From contig NZ_CP120997.1 of the NCBI RefSeq assembly GCF_030719295.1, positions 496,001 through 560,000 of the forward strand: a stretch of 64,000 nt of DNA, read 5' to 3'. The position numbers and the translations under genes were made by a program. The notes under the pieces were generated by a model. That model saw nothing but the letters and a program-made list of their open reading frames with translations. It was not told the DNA's origin and did no database searches. This document shows positions 55,142 through 62,904 of the stretch, one piece after another. Source of the DNA: Streptomyces sp. Mut1. GTDB lineage: Bacteria; Actinomycetota; Actinomycetes; Streptomycetales; Streptomycetaceae. Numbering within the stretch: the stretch's first letter is position 1; the number at the start of each line of letters is the position of its first letter.

Positions 55142-55852
55142 ATGGATCTCGTCGAGGTGCTCCCCCAGCTGCACATGTTCCGCTTCCCGATCGGTCAGGC
55201 GTACCTCTGGCGCGACGGGGCGGAACTGACCCTGATCGACGCGGGCGACGTGAACGCGGCCCCGGCCATCGAGGAGGCGGTGCGCGGGCTCGGCCACGAC
55301 CCCGCCCGCATCGCCCGCATCGTGATCACCCACGGCCATCGCGACCACTACGGCGCGGCCCAGGAGCTGGCCGGCCGTCACGGCGCCGAAATCCTGGCGC
55401 ACCGGCTGGACGCACCGGTGATCCGGGGCGAGGAGGAGATCGGTGAACCGGTGCTCCTGGACTGGGAACGCCCGCTGTACGAGCGCGCGCTGACGGTGCC
55501 ACCGGCTCCGCCGACCCGGGTCGGCACCGAGCTGTCCGACGGGGCGGTGCTGCCCTTCGCGGGCGGAGCCCGGGTGGTCCACTCCCCCGGCCACACCCCG
55601 GGGTCCATCGGTCTGCATCTGCCGCGGCACGGCGTGCTGTTCACGGGTGACTGCGTGGCCGGGGTGGGGCAGGTGATGCTCGGCGTCTTCAACATCGACC
55701 GGCAGCAGGCCATGGCCTCGTTCCGGCGGCTGGCGGAGCTGGACGCGGCCACGGTCTGCTTCGGCCACGGCGATCCGCTCACCGAGGACGCCGCTGCGGT
55801 CATGCGGGCCTCAGCCGACCGGGACGCCCGCCTCCAGGTTGAGCACGGCTGA
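55142..55852 (+). CDS. Metallo-beta-lactamase-fold hydrolase
   Basis: The 236-residue protein has the MBL zinc signature THGHRDHYGAA, a later His in HSPGHTPGSIGLH, the bridging Asp in FTGDCVAGVG, and a final His in CFGHGDPL. It belongs to the small glyoxalase II-like branch. The substrate is unknown. No ribosome site precedes ATG 55142, and TACGTT lies about ten bases upstream, so a leaderless start is possible. The 3' end overlaps the opposing AAA-NUDIX gene by 42 bp. Confidence 0.88.
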   Translation: MDLVEVLPQLHMFRFPIGQAYLWRDGAELTLIDAGDVNAAPAIEEAVRGLGHDPARIARIVITHGHRDHYGAAQELAGRHGAEILAHRLDAPVIRGEEEIGEPVLLDWERPLYERALTVPPAPPTRVGTELSDGAVLPFAGGARVVHSPGHTPGSIGLHLPRHGVLFTGDCVAGVGQVMLGVFNIDRQQAMASFRRLAELDAATVCFGHGDPLTEDAAAVMRASADRDARLQVEHG

Positions 55853-56848
55853 GCGCTCACGGGCCCTGAGCGCCCAGCACAGCCGTTCGTAACGGGTGGG
55901 CGGCAGCAGGGTCGCCGCCTCCGCCTCGGTGACGAACCGCCAGCCGCGCAGTTCGGAGCCGGGCAGCAGCAGCCGTGCGGCGTCCGCCTGCGGCAGCAGT
56001 CCGCCGTCGAAGAGCAGCCGCAGCCCTCCGTATCCGGGGGGATCGGGCGCTTCCCAGTCGATGACGAGCAGCTTGGGGACCCGTTCGAGGTGGATGCCTA
56101 TCTCCTCGGCCACCTCCCTGATCCCGGCCTGGGCGGGGGCTTCGCCGGCCTCCACCACGCCGCCGGGGAACTCCCAGCCCGGTTTGTACGTGGGGTCGAC
56201 GAGCAGGAACCGGTCGTGTTCGTCGAAGAGCAGCACCCCGGCCGCGACGGTCTCCGCGGTCGGGTCGGGGGTTTGCACGATGCCACAGGCCGGGGCCGCC
56301 CCGGTGCGTACGGCCTCCGCGATGCGCTCCGCCGTCTCGCGCGGTGTGAGCGCGCTGTTGTCGATGGTGTGGGCATCCCCGGTGATCCAGTCGAGGGCCG
56401 AGCGGTACGGCTCGATGCGGTCGTACGCCCAGCGGCCGGTCGGGTCCACGCCCTCCGCTTCGCCGGGGAATTCGGCCCGTTGGGCGATGCGCTGACGCAA
56501 AATCGTTTCGGCAGGTGAGAGCAGCACATGGCGGACCGCGATGCGACGGGCGGCGAGCCCGCCGAATATCTCGTCGCGGTACTCCTGTCGCAGCAGCGTC
56601 ATCGGCACCACCAGCACCCCGCCCATCTCGGCGAGCAGGGCGGCCGCTGTGTCCACCACGAGGCGCCGCCAGATCGGCAGGTCCTGGAAGTCGGTCACCT
56701 CGGCAAGCTTCTTCTGGGGCAGCAGATTCCGCAGCCCCGTCCCGGTCAGTTCCGGGTCGTACAAGGTGCTGTTCGGGATCAGATCGATCAGTTCACGCGC
56801 GGCGCCGGTCTTGCCCGCGCCGAACGCACCGTTGACCCAGATGATCAC
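55811..56848 (-). CDS. P-loop kinase-like domain fused to NUDIX hydrolase
   Basis: GTG 56848 (GAGGGGGA upstream) gives 345 residues. The N-terminal half starts almost at once with Walker A (IIWVNGAFGAGKTGAARELI) and has RIAVRHVLLSPAETILRQRI, like small P-loop nucleotide or shikimate-type kinases. The C-terminal half has the full NUDIX box GGVVEAGEAPAQAGIREVAEEIGI (from about residue 228). It may bind and clear modified nucleotides. The fusion is known in actinomycetes, but no substrate is established to my knowledge. Confidence 0.87.
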   Translation of the reverse strand: MIIWVNGAFGAGKTGAARELIDLIPNSTLYDPELTGTGLRNLLPQKKLAEVTDFQDLPIWRRLVVDTAAALLAEMGGVLVVPMTLLRQEYRDEIFGGLAARRIAVRHVLLSPAETILRQRIAQRAEFPGEAEGVDPTGRWAYDRIEPYRSALDWITGDAHTIDNSALTPRETAERIAEAVRTGAAPACGIVQTPDPTAETVAAGVLLFDEHDRFLLVDPTYKPGWEFPGGVVEAGEAPAQAGIREVAEEIGIHLERVPKLLVIDWEAPDPPGYGGLRLLFDGGLLPQADAARLLLPGSELRGWRFVTEAEAATLLPPTRYERLCWALRARERSAVLNLEAGVPVG

Positions 56849-57031
56849 GGTTCCCCCTCTTCCGTAGCCCCCTGTGGCTTGCCCGCAACACCCCGCCGCG
56901 AAAACACGGTGGAGGCGATGCATTGCGGAACGGGACACCGAACCGGACACCGGACCGCCTCCCCGGCCGTAACGGCGGGGGCCGCACGTCGTTGGAGCGG
57001 ACAGCAGAAATGGAACGACAGGGGGTGGACC

Positions 57032-57208
57032 ATGCGTCGCACCGTGCTTGAGCAGTTCCCCGCCGGGGGTCCCCGGGGCAGTTGGCCCGCGGAGGAGTTC
57101 GCGGCGGCCCGCCGTGGCGAAGGGGTCGCGGCCGAGGTCGTGATGGACCTGGAGCAGGACGCGTTCCTCGTGGTCGTGCCGCAGCAGGCGTCGGACCGGG
57201 GCCGCTGA
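57032..57208 (+). CDS. Small conserved-type hypothetical protein (58 aa)
   Basis: ATG 57032 has GGGGGTGG upstream. The protein is acidic to neutral, with an amphipathic start (MRRTVLEQFPAGGPRGSWPA) and a beta-like end (AEVVMDLEQDAFLVVVPQQA). Codon third positions are strongly G/C. No function or family is known to me. It lies in the gap between two minus-strand genes. Confidence 0.6.
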   Translation: MRRTVLEQFPAGGPRGSWPAEEFAAARRGEGVAAEVVMDLEQDAFLVVVPQQASDRGR

Positions 57209-57265
57209 GGCCCGGGACGCACGGCGCCGTCGGCGCGCGCCCGGGAGCGGCGGGGCGGCCGGGAC

Positions 57266-57532
57266 TCAGGGTGTGTCGCCGCGCCAGTCCCACTTGCCCG
57301 GCTCGTCGGCGCGCGGCCCGTACTCGGCGCGGCCGCCCGGCCCGTACGCGCCGATCTCGGTGACCAGGGCGGAGCCGTCGGCCAGGGCCACCGGCGTCCA
57401 GCCGGTCACGTCGAGGAGCAGGCCGTCGAGCGGCCCGCCCACCAGCTCCCGGTACTCCCTGCCGGGCCGGGGGCCGGGGTCGGGGTCGTCGTGGTCGGCG
57501 CCGTACACCCGCCGTCGCATGATCTCGTCCAT
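57266..57532 (-). CDS. Small hypothetical protein
   Basis: ATG 57532 gives 88 residues (MDEIMRRRVYGADHDDPDPG, then REYRELVGGPLDGLLLDVTG, ALVTEIGAYGPGGRAEYGPR). A longer frame from 57601 exists, but its extra N-terminus looks unlike protein. The segment YRELVGGPLDG resembles short actinobacterial proteins of unknown function. There is no good ribosome site. The start is therefore uncertain. Confidence 0.6.
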   Translation of the reverse strand: MDEIMRRRVYGADHDDPDPGPRPGREYRELVGGPLDGLLLDVTGWTPVALADGSALVTEIGAYGPGGRAEYGPRADEPGKWDWRGDTP

Positions 57533-57698
57533 GCATGCAGGATCGCACCCGCCACTGACATCGACGGCGGCACGCGGGCCGTGGCGGCCCATGCGCTTCA
57601 CCCTTCGGTCACAACTCCATCACTAGCGGATTATCTGCCTCCCCTGCGTCCTGCGGCCTGGCTACGGTCGTCTCTCCATATATCTCCTGGGGGGACCC

Positions 57699-58226
57699 AT
57701 GTCGCACAACCCGCCTCCGCAGCCGCCGCCTTGGGGGCAGCCGCCGCAGCCCACGCCGTTAGGCCCGGCGCCCGCCGGCAGCGCACCCCGCTGGGCGCGG
57801 AAACGTATCGTCCTTCCGGCCGCCGCCGTCGTGTTCGTCATCGGCATCGGCGTGGGCGGCGCCGCTCAGAGCTCCGGCTCGGACGCCGAGGCGGCGGCGA
57901 AGTCGTCGCCCGCGCCGGCCGTCACCGCCACGGTGACCCGCACCACCGCGCCCGAGCCCGCGGTGACCGAGACCGTCACGGCGAGCCCGAAGCCGGCGCC
58001 CACCGTCACGAAGACCAGGACCATCGAGGTCACCGTCGCACCCGAGGACCCCGCCGGCAGCGCGGACGACCCGGGCTCGGGCGGCTCCGGCTCGGGCGGC
58101 GGCAGTTCCCCGTACTACGCGAACTGCACCGCCGTACGCACGGCCGGCGCGGCCCCCATCCACCGGGGCGAGCCCGGTTACGGCCGCCACCTCGACCGTG
58201 ACGGGGACGGCGTCGCCTGCGAATAG
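57699..58226 (+). CDS. Membrane-anchored protein with C-terminal excalibur calcium-binding domain
   Basis: ATG 57699 has GGGGGG upstream; 175 residues. A Pro-rich cytosolic lead precedes one membrane segment (RIVLPAAAVVFVIGIGVGG), then a Thr/Val/Pro-rich stalk and Gly/Ser spacer, then the excalibur domain (YYANCTAVRTAGAAPIHRGE, ending HLDRDGDGVACE) with its DxDxDG calcium loop and paired Cys. The layout predicts a cytoplasmic N-terminus and an extracellular domain. Function is unknown; such domains often accompany surface nucleases. Confidence 0.9.
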   Translation: MSHNPPPQPPPWGQPPQPTPLGPAPAGSAPRWARKRIVLPAAAVVFVIGIGVGGAAQSSGSDAEAAAKSSPAPAVTATVTRTTAPEPAVTETVTASPKPAPTVTKTRTIEVTVAPEDPAGSADDPGSGGSGSGGGSSPYYANCTAVRTAGAAPIHRGEPGYGRHLDRDGDGVACE

Positions 58227-58262
58227 GGCAGGGACCCGCGCGTTCCGGGCGCCATCGCCTCT

Positions 58263-58299
58263 CGGTCCTGCCGCCGACCGCCCGCCGGCGGCAGGACCG
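58263..58299 (+). terminator. Hairpin terminator after the excalibur gene
   Basis: CGGTCCTGCCGCC (58263-58275) and GGCGGCAGGACCG (58287-58299) form a perfect 13-bp stem with an 11-base loop, 37 bp after the stop codon. The rest of the 372-bp gap to the next gene holds an AT-richer stretch (58440-58550) that is probably the promoter of the alpha-galactosidase gene. Confidence 0.8.
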
Positions 58300-58598
58300 G
58301 GCTCCCCGTCACCCCTTGCCGGCTCCGACGGGACATCCGACGCCCCGCGAACCCGCCGGGCAGATCCGATCCGTCGTACGAGCACGCCGTGACGATCCCG
58401 GCCCCCGAGGCAAGCGAACACAACCGAACGTGCGATTGGATCCCGGTCTCATCAAGGGACACAGTCAAGGGCTTTGACGAGATACAAACCATCGGCACCC
58501 ACCCCCTTCCAACAGACTTCAACACGCTCTAACGTAATCGCTCGCCTGGCATGCACATGTCGCCACATGATCCGGCACGAGTACGGAGGAACGTAACG

Positions 58599-60635
58599 AT
58601 GCGTCATCTTCCAAGCCGTCCCACCCGCGCGAGCCGCCACAGAATCCTCGGAGCCCTCACCGCGGGCCTGTTGTGCACGGCCGGAGCCGTGGTGCCCGCC
58701 GCCGCGCACTCCCCCGCCCCCGCGGCGACGGCCGGCGCACAGGCCGCGAACGGGCTCGCCCTCACCCCGCCCATGGGGTTCAACAACTGGAACTCCACGC
58801 ATTGCCGCGCCGAGTTCGACGAGTCGATGGTCAAGGGCATCGCCGACATCTTCGTCGAGAAGGGGCTCAAGGACGCCGGATACGAGTACGTCAATCTGGA
58901 CGACTGCTGGGCCGTACCGCAGCGCGATGCCGACGGCAAGCTGGAAGCCGATCCGGTGCGGTTCCCCAACGGCATCAAAGCCGTCGCCGACTACGTCCAC
59001 TCGAAGGGGCTCAAGCTCGGGATCTACACCAGCGCCGGTACCAGGACCTGCGACAGCGTGGGCCTCCCCGGCGCGCTCGGCCACGAGTTCAGCGACGCCC
59101 AGCAGTTCGCCGACTGGGGCGTCGACTATCTGAAGTACGACAACTGCAACAACCAGGGCGTGGACGCGAAGGAGCGCTATACGACGATGCGGGACGCGCT
59201 GGCCGCGACCGGCCGTCCGATCGTCTACAGCATCTGCGAATGGGGCCAGAACAAGCCCTGGGAGTGGGCCGCCGGACTGGGCAACCTCTGGCGCACCACG
59301 GGCGACATCAACGACAGCTGGGGCAGCATGCTGTCGATCATGAAGCAGAACCTCCCGCTCGCCGCCGCGGCCGGCCCCGGCCACTGGAACGACCCCGACA
59401 TGCTGGAGGTCGGGAACGGCGGGATGACGGACACCGAGTACCGCACCCACTTCTCGATGTGGTCGGTGATGGCGGCCCCGCTGCTCATCGGCTCCGATCT
59501 GCGCACGGCCACGCAGGAGACGTTCGACATCCTCTCCAACGAGGAGGTCATCGCCGTCGACCAGGATCCGCTGGGCAGACAGGGTGAGGTGCTGTCATCG
59601 GACGGCGGACGCTGGGTCGTCGCCAAGGAGATGCGGGACGGCAGCCGGGTGGTGGCGCTGTTCAACGAGACGGACAGCGCCCAGCGCGTCTCCACGACGG
59701 CCGCCGCGGTGGGCCTGCCGCAGGCCTCCGCGTACACCGTGCGCGACCTGTGGGAGCACACCACCCGCAACACGGCGGGCAGCCTCTCGGCGACCGTGCC
59801 GGCCCATGGCACGGTGCTGCTGCGCGTGGCCGCCGACCACCGCTGGGCCGCCCATCCGCCCGCCGTGGAACTCGCCCTGGAGGGAAGCCCGTTGGTTCAG
59901 GCGGGCCGCACGGCCACGCTGACGACCGAGGTGACCGACCTGGGCCGCACGCCCGCGCTCACGGTGTCGGCCGCGCTCACCGGGCCGGCCGGCTGGCAGG
60001 TGAAGGCGGCTTCGGCGACCGGGACGGCGGCCCTGCCCACGGGCCGGGCGCTGACCACCCGCTGGCGGGTGACACCTCCGGCCGACGCGCCGCCCGGCGG
60101 CTACGACCTCACGATCACCACGCGCTACCGCTCCCTCACCGGGAAGCGGGTGGCCTCCTCCGTTCCGGTCCGTGCCCATGTGGTGGTCGCGCCCCCGGCC
60201 GGCGGCGGCCACCTCAGCGATCTGCCGCAGCTCAGCGCGTCCAACGGCTACGGGCCCGTCGAGAAGGACACCAGCAACGGGGAGAGCGCGGCGGGCGACG
60301 GTCACCCGCTGACCATCGGCGGCGAGGGGTTCGCCAAGGGGCTCGGGGTGCACGCGGCCAGCAGCGTCGAGTACTACGCGGGCGGCGCGTGCCCCACCGT
60401 GACGGCCCAGGTCGGGGTCGACGACGAGAAGGGGGCCGCGGGAACCGTGACGTTCGAGATCTGGGCGGACGGCACGAAGGCCGCGTCCACCGGGGTACTG
60501 ACCAACGCGATGGCGCCCCAGTCGCTCTCGGCGGACGTGAGCGGGGCACAGGTCGTCCGCCTGGTGGTCACGGACGGAGGTGACGGCGTCGACTCCGACC
60601 ACGCGGACTGGGCGGACCTGCGCATCACCTGCTGA
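58599..60635 (+). CDS. Secreted alpha-galactosidase, GH27, with NEW3 and NPCBM domains
   Basis: ATG 58599 has GGAGGAA eight bases upstream; 678 residues. A signal peptide (RILGALTAGLLCTAGAVVPA, cut near AAAHS) is followed by a GH27 barrel (LTPPMGFNNWNSTHCRAEFD, nucleophile Asp in YLKYDNCN, likely acid/base Asp in WRTTGDINDSW, GHWNDPDMLEVGNGGMT), a beta C-domain, a NEW3-like region (about 430-540) and a C-terminal NPCBM carbohydrate-binding domain (LGVHAASSVEYYAGGACPTV). It hydrolyses terminal alpha-galactosides outside the cell. A ROK sugar kinase and LacI regulator follow, which suggests one sugar-utilisation locus. Confidence 0.95.
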   Translation: MRHLPSRPTRASRHRILGALTAGLLCTAGAVVPAAAHSPAPAATAGAQAANGLALTPPMGFNNWNSTHCRAEFDESMVKGIADIFVEKGLKDAGYEYVNLDDCWAVPQRDADGKLEADPVRFPNGIKAVADYVHSKGLKLGIYTSAGTRTCDSVGLPGALGHEFSDAQQFADWGVDYLKYDNCNNQGVDAKERYTTMRDALAATGRPIVYSICEWGQNKPWEWAAGLGNLWRTTGDINDSWGSMLSIMKQNLPLAAAAGPGHWNDPDMLEVGNGGMTDTEYRTHFSMWSVMAAPLLIGSDLRTATQETFDILSNEEVIAVDQDPLGRQGEVLSSDGGRWVVAKEMRDGSRVVALFNETDSAQRVSTTAAAVGLPQASAYTVRDLWEHTTRNTAGSLSATVPAHGTVLLRVAADHRWAAHPPAVELALEGSPLVQAGRTATLTTEVTDLGRTPALTVSAALTGPAGWQVKAASATGTAALPTGRALTTRWRVTPPADAPPGGYDLTITTRYRSLTGKRVASSVPVRAHVVVAPPAGGGHLSDLPQLSASNGYGPVEKDTSNGESAAGDGHPLTIGGEGFAKGLGVHAASSVEYYAGGACPTVTAQVGVDDEKGAAGTVTFEIWADGTKAASTGVLTNAMAPQSLSADVSGAQVVRLVVTDGGDGVDSDHADWADLRITC

Positions 60636-60678
60636 ACCCGGCGGGCGTGGGTGACGGCCGCGCCCCGCCGCCCGGATG

Positions 60679-60723
60679 ACGGGGCGCCCGGTCCGGCCGT
60701 GAGGGGCCGGCCGGGCGCCCCGT
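60679..60723. terminator. Bidirectional hairpin terminator
   Basis: ACGGGGCGCCCGG (60679-60691) pairs with CCGGGCGCCCCGT (60711-60723), with the inner arms TCCGGCC/GGGCCGG mostly paired as well. It separates the converging alpha-galactosidase and ROK kinase genes. Confidence 0.8.
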
Positions 60724-60725
60724 CC

Positions 60726-61685
60726 TCAGTGGGCCCTGGCCGGTATGCCCGCGCCCGTGCGCGTGGCGAGGGCGGCCGCCGCCGCGCCGACCAGCCCCGC
60801 GTCGTTGCCCATGACGGCGGGCGCCACCGTCAGCTGCTGCACGAACGACAGCGTGGCGTACCGGCGCAGGGCGCTACGCAGCGGCGCGAACAGCAGATCG
60901 CCGGCGCCGGCCACGCCGCCGCCGATCACCGCGATGTCGACATCGACCAGGGTCGCCGTCGCGGCGATCCCGGCGGCCAGCGCCTGCGCGGCGCGCTCGA
61001 AGGAGGCCACGGCGACCGGGTCGCCCGCCCGTGCCGCCGCCGCGACGGCCACCGCGGACGCGTCCCCGTCCGGGCCGGGCCGCCAGCCGTTCTCCAGCGC
61101 GCGGCGGGCGATGTTGGGGCCGCTCGCTATGCGCTCGACGCAGCCGCGCGCCCCGCACGGGCACGGGTCGCCGTCGAGGTCCACGCTGATGTGCCCGATG
61201 TGGCCGGCGTTGCCGCTGGGGCCCGGGTGGAGGGCGCCGCCGAGGACGAGCCCCCCGCCGACACCGGTCGAGACGACCATGCACAGCGCGTTGTCGTGGC
61301 CGCGGGCCGCGCCGAGCCAGTGCTCCGCGGCGGTGATGGCCACCCCGTCGCCGACCAGCGTGACCGGAAGGCCGCCCGTGGCGTCGCCGACCCGCTCCAC
61401 CAGCGGGAAGCCCCGCCAGCCGGGCACGTTGACCGGGCTGACCGTCCCGCCGGCCGCGTCCACCGGGCCCGCGCTGCCGATGCCGACAGCCGTGGCCTCG
61501 CCCCAGCGCGGCGAGGCGGCCAGCTCGGCCAGGACGCCGTTCACCGCCTCCATGACCCGCTCGCCGCTCTCCCGGGCGGGCGTCGGACGCTGTGCCCGTA
61601 CGACGAGCGTGCCGTCCCGGTCCACCAACGCACCGGCGATCTTGGTGCCTCCGATATCGAGGGCGGCGACGAGGTCGGTATGCAT
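60726..61685 (-). CDS. ROK-family sugar kinase (glucokinase-like)
   Basis: ATG 61685 has GGAGCC eight bases upstream; 319 residues without a DNA-binding domain. It has the ATP motif ALDIGGTKIAGALVDRDG, the ROK sugar-binding and zinc motifs (GNAGHIGHISVDLDG, CPCGARGCVERIASG) and VDIAVIGGGVAGAGDLLFAP. The full ATP and zinc sites point to an active hexose kinase, perhaps for glucose or galactose freed by the neighbouring alpha-galactosidase. It is divergent from the LacI regulator, with a LacI-type operator between them. Confidence 0.9.
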   Translation of the reverse strand: MHTDLVAALDIGGTKIAGALVDRDGTLVVRAQRPTPARESGERVMEAVNGVLAELAASPRWGEATAVGIGSAGPVDAAGGTVSPVNVPGWRGFPLVERVGDATGGLPVTLVGDGVAITAAEHWLGAARGHDNALCMVVSTGVGGGLVLGGALHPGPSGNAGHIGHISVDLDGDPCPCGARGCVERIASGPNIARRALENGWRPGPDGDASAVAVAAAARAGDPVAVASFERAAQALAAGIAATATLVDVDIAVIGGGVAGAGDLLFAPLRSALRRYATLSFVQQLTVAPAVMGNDAGLVGAAAAALATRTGAGIPARAH

Positions 61686-61756
61686 CGGTGTGGCTCCGGG
61701 TGGTGAGGGCGGGACCTGCGGCTCAAGCAGACAGTCTGCCCAGTCTCCATTCCCTT

Positions 61757-61768
61757 GACAACGTTGTC
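61757..61768. promoter_or_regulatory. LacI-type operator between the ROK kinase and LacI genes
   Basis: GACAACGTTGTC is a perfect 12-bp palindrome with the central CG typical of LacI-family operators, inside TTGACAACGTTGTCCA. The TTGACA (61755-61760) may also act as a -35, with TATGCT at 61776-61781 as a -10, though the 15-bp spacer is short. Confidence 0.65.
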
Positions 61769-61864
61769 CAGGGCCTATGCTCGACGCCACACCCTCCGGG
61801 ACCCCTCCGCGGCAGCCGTCGCGGCCCCGCCGGACCGCCCGCACCGACGACAGGACAGCGCACC

Positions 61865-62893
61865 GTGGCCGAGACCACCCGTCATCCCGAGCCCCGTTAC
61901 GGCAACCGGCCCACCATGAAGGACGTGGCCGCCCGAGCCGGGGTGGGCCTCAAGACGGTCTCGCGGGTGGTCAACAGCGAGCCGGGCGTCACGCCCGACA
62001 CCGAGCGCCGGGTCCAGGAGGCCATCGACGCGCTGGGCTTCCGCCGCAACGACAGCGCCCGCGTGCTGCGCAAGGGCCGCACCGCCTCGATCGGCCTGGT
62101 CCTGGAGGATCTGGCGGACCCCTTCTACGGACCGCTGAGCCGCGCGGTGGAGGAGGTGGCCCGCGCGCACGGCGCCCTGCTGATCAACGGTTCGAGCGCC
62201 GAGGACCCGGAGCGGGAACAGGAGCTGGTCCTCGCCCTGTGCGCGCGCCGGGTCGACGGGCTGATCGTGATTCCGGCCGCCGACGACCACCGCTACCTGG
62301 AGCCGGAGATCAAGGCCGGGATCGCGACGGTCTTCGTGGACCGCCCGGCCGGGCGGATCGAGGCGGACATGGTGCTCTCGGACAGCTTCGGCGGCGCCCG
62401 TGAGGGCGTCGCCCATCTGATCGCGCACGGCCACCGCCGGATCGGTTTCATCGGCGACCAGCCGCGCATCCATACCGCGACCGAGCGGCTGCGCGGCTAC
62501 CACGCCGCGATGGCGGACGCCGGGATAACCGTCGAGGAATCCTGGGTGTCGCTGGGCTCCACGGAGCCGGACCGGGTCCGCGCGGCCGCCGAGAAGATGC
62601 TCGGCGGCCCGGAGCCCGTGACGGCCCTCTTCTCGGGCAACAACCGGGTGACGGTGACCGCGGTCCGCGTCCTGGCGGAGCGCGAGCGGCGGGCCGCCCT
62701 GGTCGGATTCGACGACATCGAGCTGGCCGACCTGCTCGGCATCACCGTCATCTCCCAGGACGCCGCGGCCGTGGGCCGCACCGCCGCCGAGCACCTCTTC
62801 CGGCGTCTCGACGGGGCGGACCACACGCCGGCGCGCGTGGAGCTCCCGACCCGGCTGATCGCGCGGGGTTCGGGCGAGCTGCCGCCGGCCTGA
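61865..62893 (+). CDS. LacI-family transcriptional regulator
   Basis: GTG 61865 gives 342 residues. The helix-turn-helix (TMKDVAARAGVGLKTVSRVV) is followed by the hinge (RRNDSARVLRKGRTASIGLV) and a periplasmic-binding-like domain (LEDLADPFYGPLSRAVEEVA, HGHRRIGFIGDQPRIHTATE, LVGFDDIELADLLGITVISQ). It should respond to a sugar and control the divergent ROK kinase and itself through the palindrome at 61757, and perhaps the alpha-galactosidase, though no identical site was found upstream of that gene. Confidence 0.93.
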   Translation: MAETTRHPEPRYGNRPTMKDVAARAGVGLKTVSRVVNSEPGVTPDTERRVQEAIDALGFRRNDSARVLRKGRTASIGLVLEDLADPFYGPLSRAVEEVARAHGALLINGSSAEDPEREQELVLALCARRVDGLIVIPAADDHRYLEPEIKAGIATVFVDRPAGRIEADMVLSDSFGGAREGVAHLIAHGHRRIGFIGDQPRIHTATERLRGYHAAMADAGITVEESWVSLGSTEPDRVRAAAEKMLGGPEPVTALFSGNNRVTVTAVRVLAERERRAALVGFDDIELADLLGITVISQDAAAVGRTAAEHLFRRLDGADHTPARVELPTRLIARGSGELPPA

Positions 62894-62904
62894 GCGGCGC
62901 TTTC

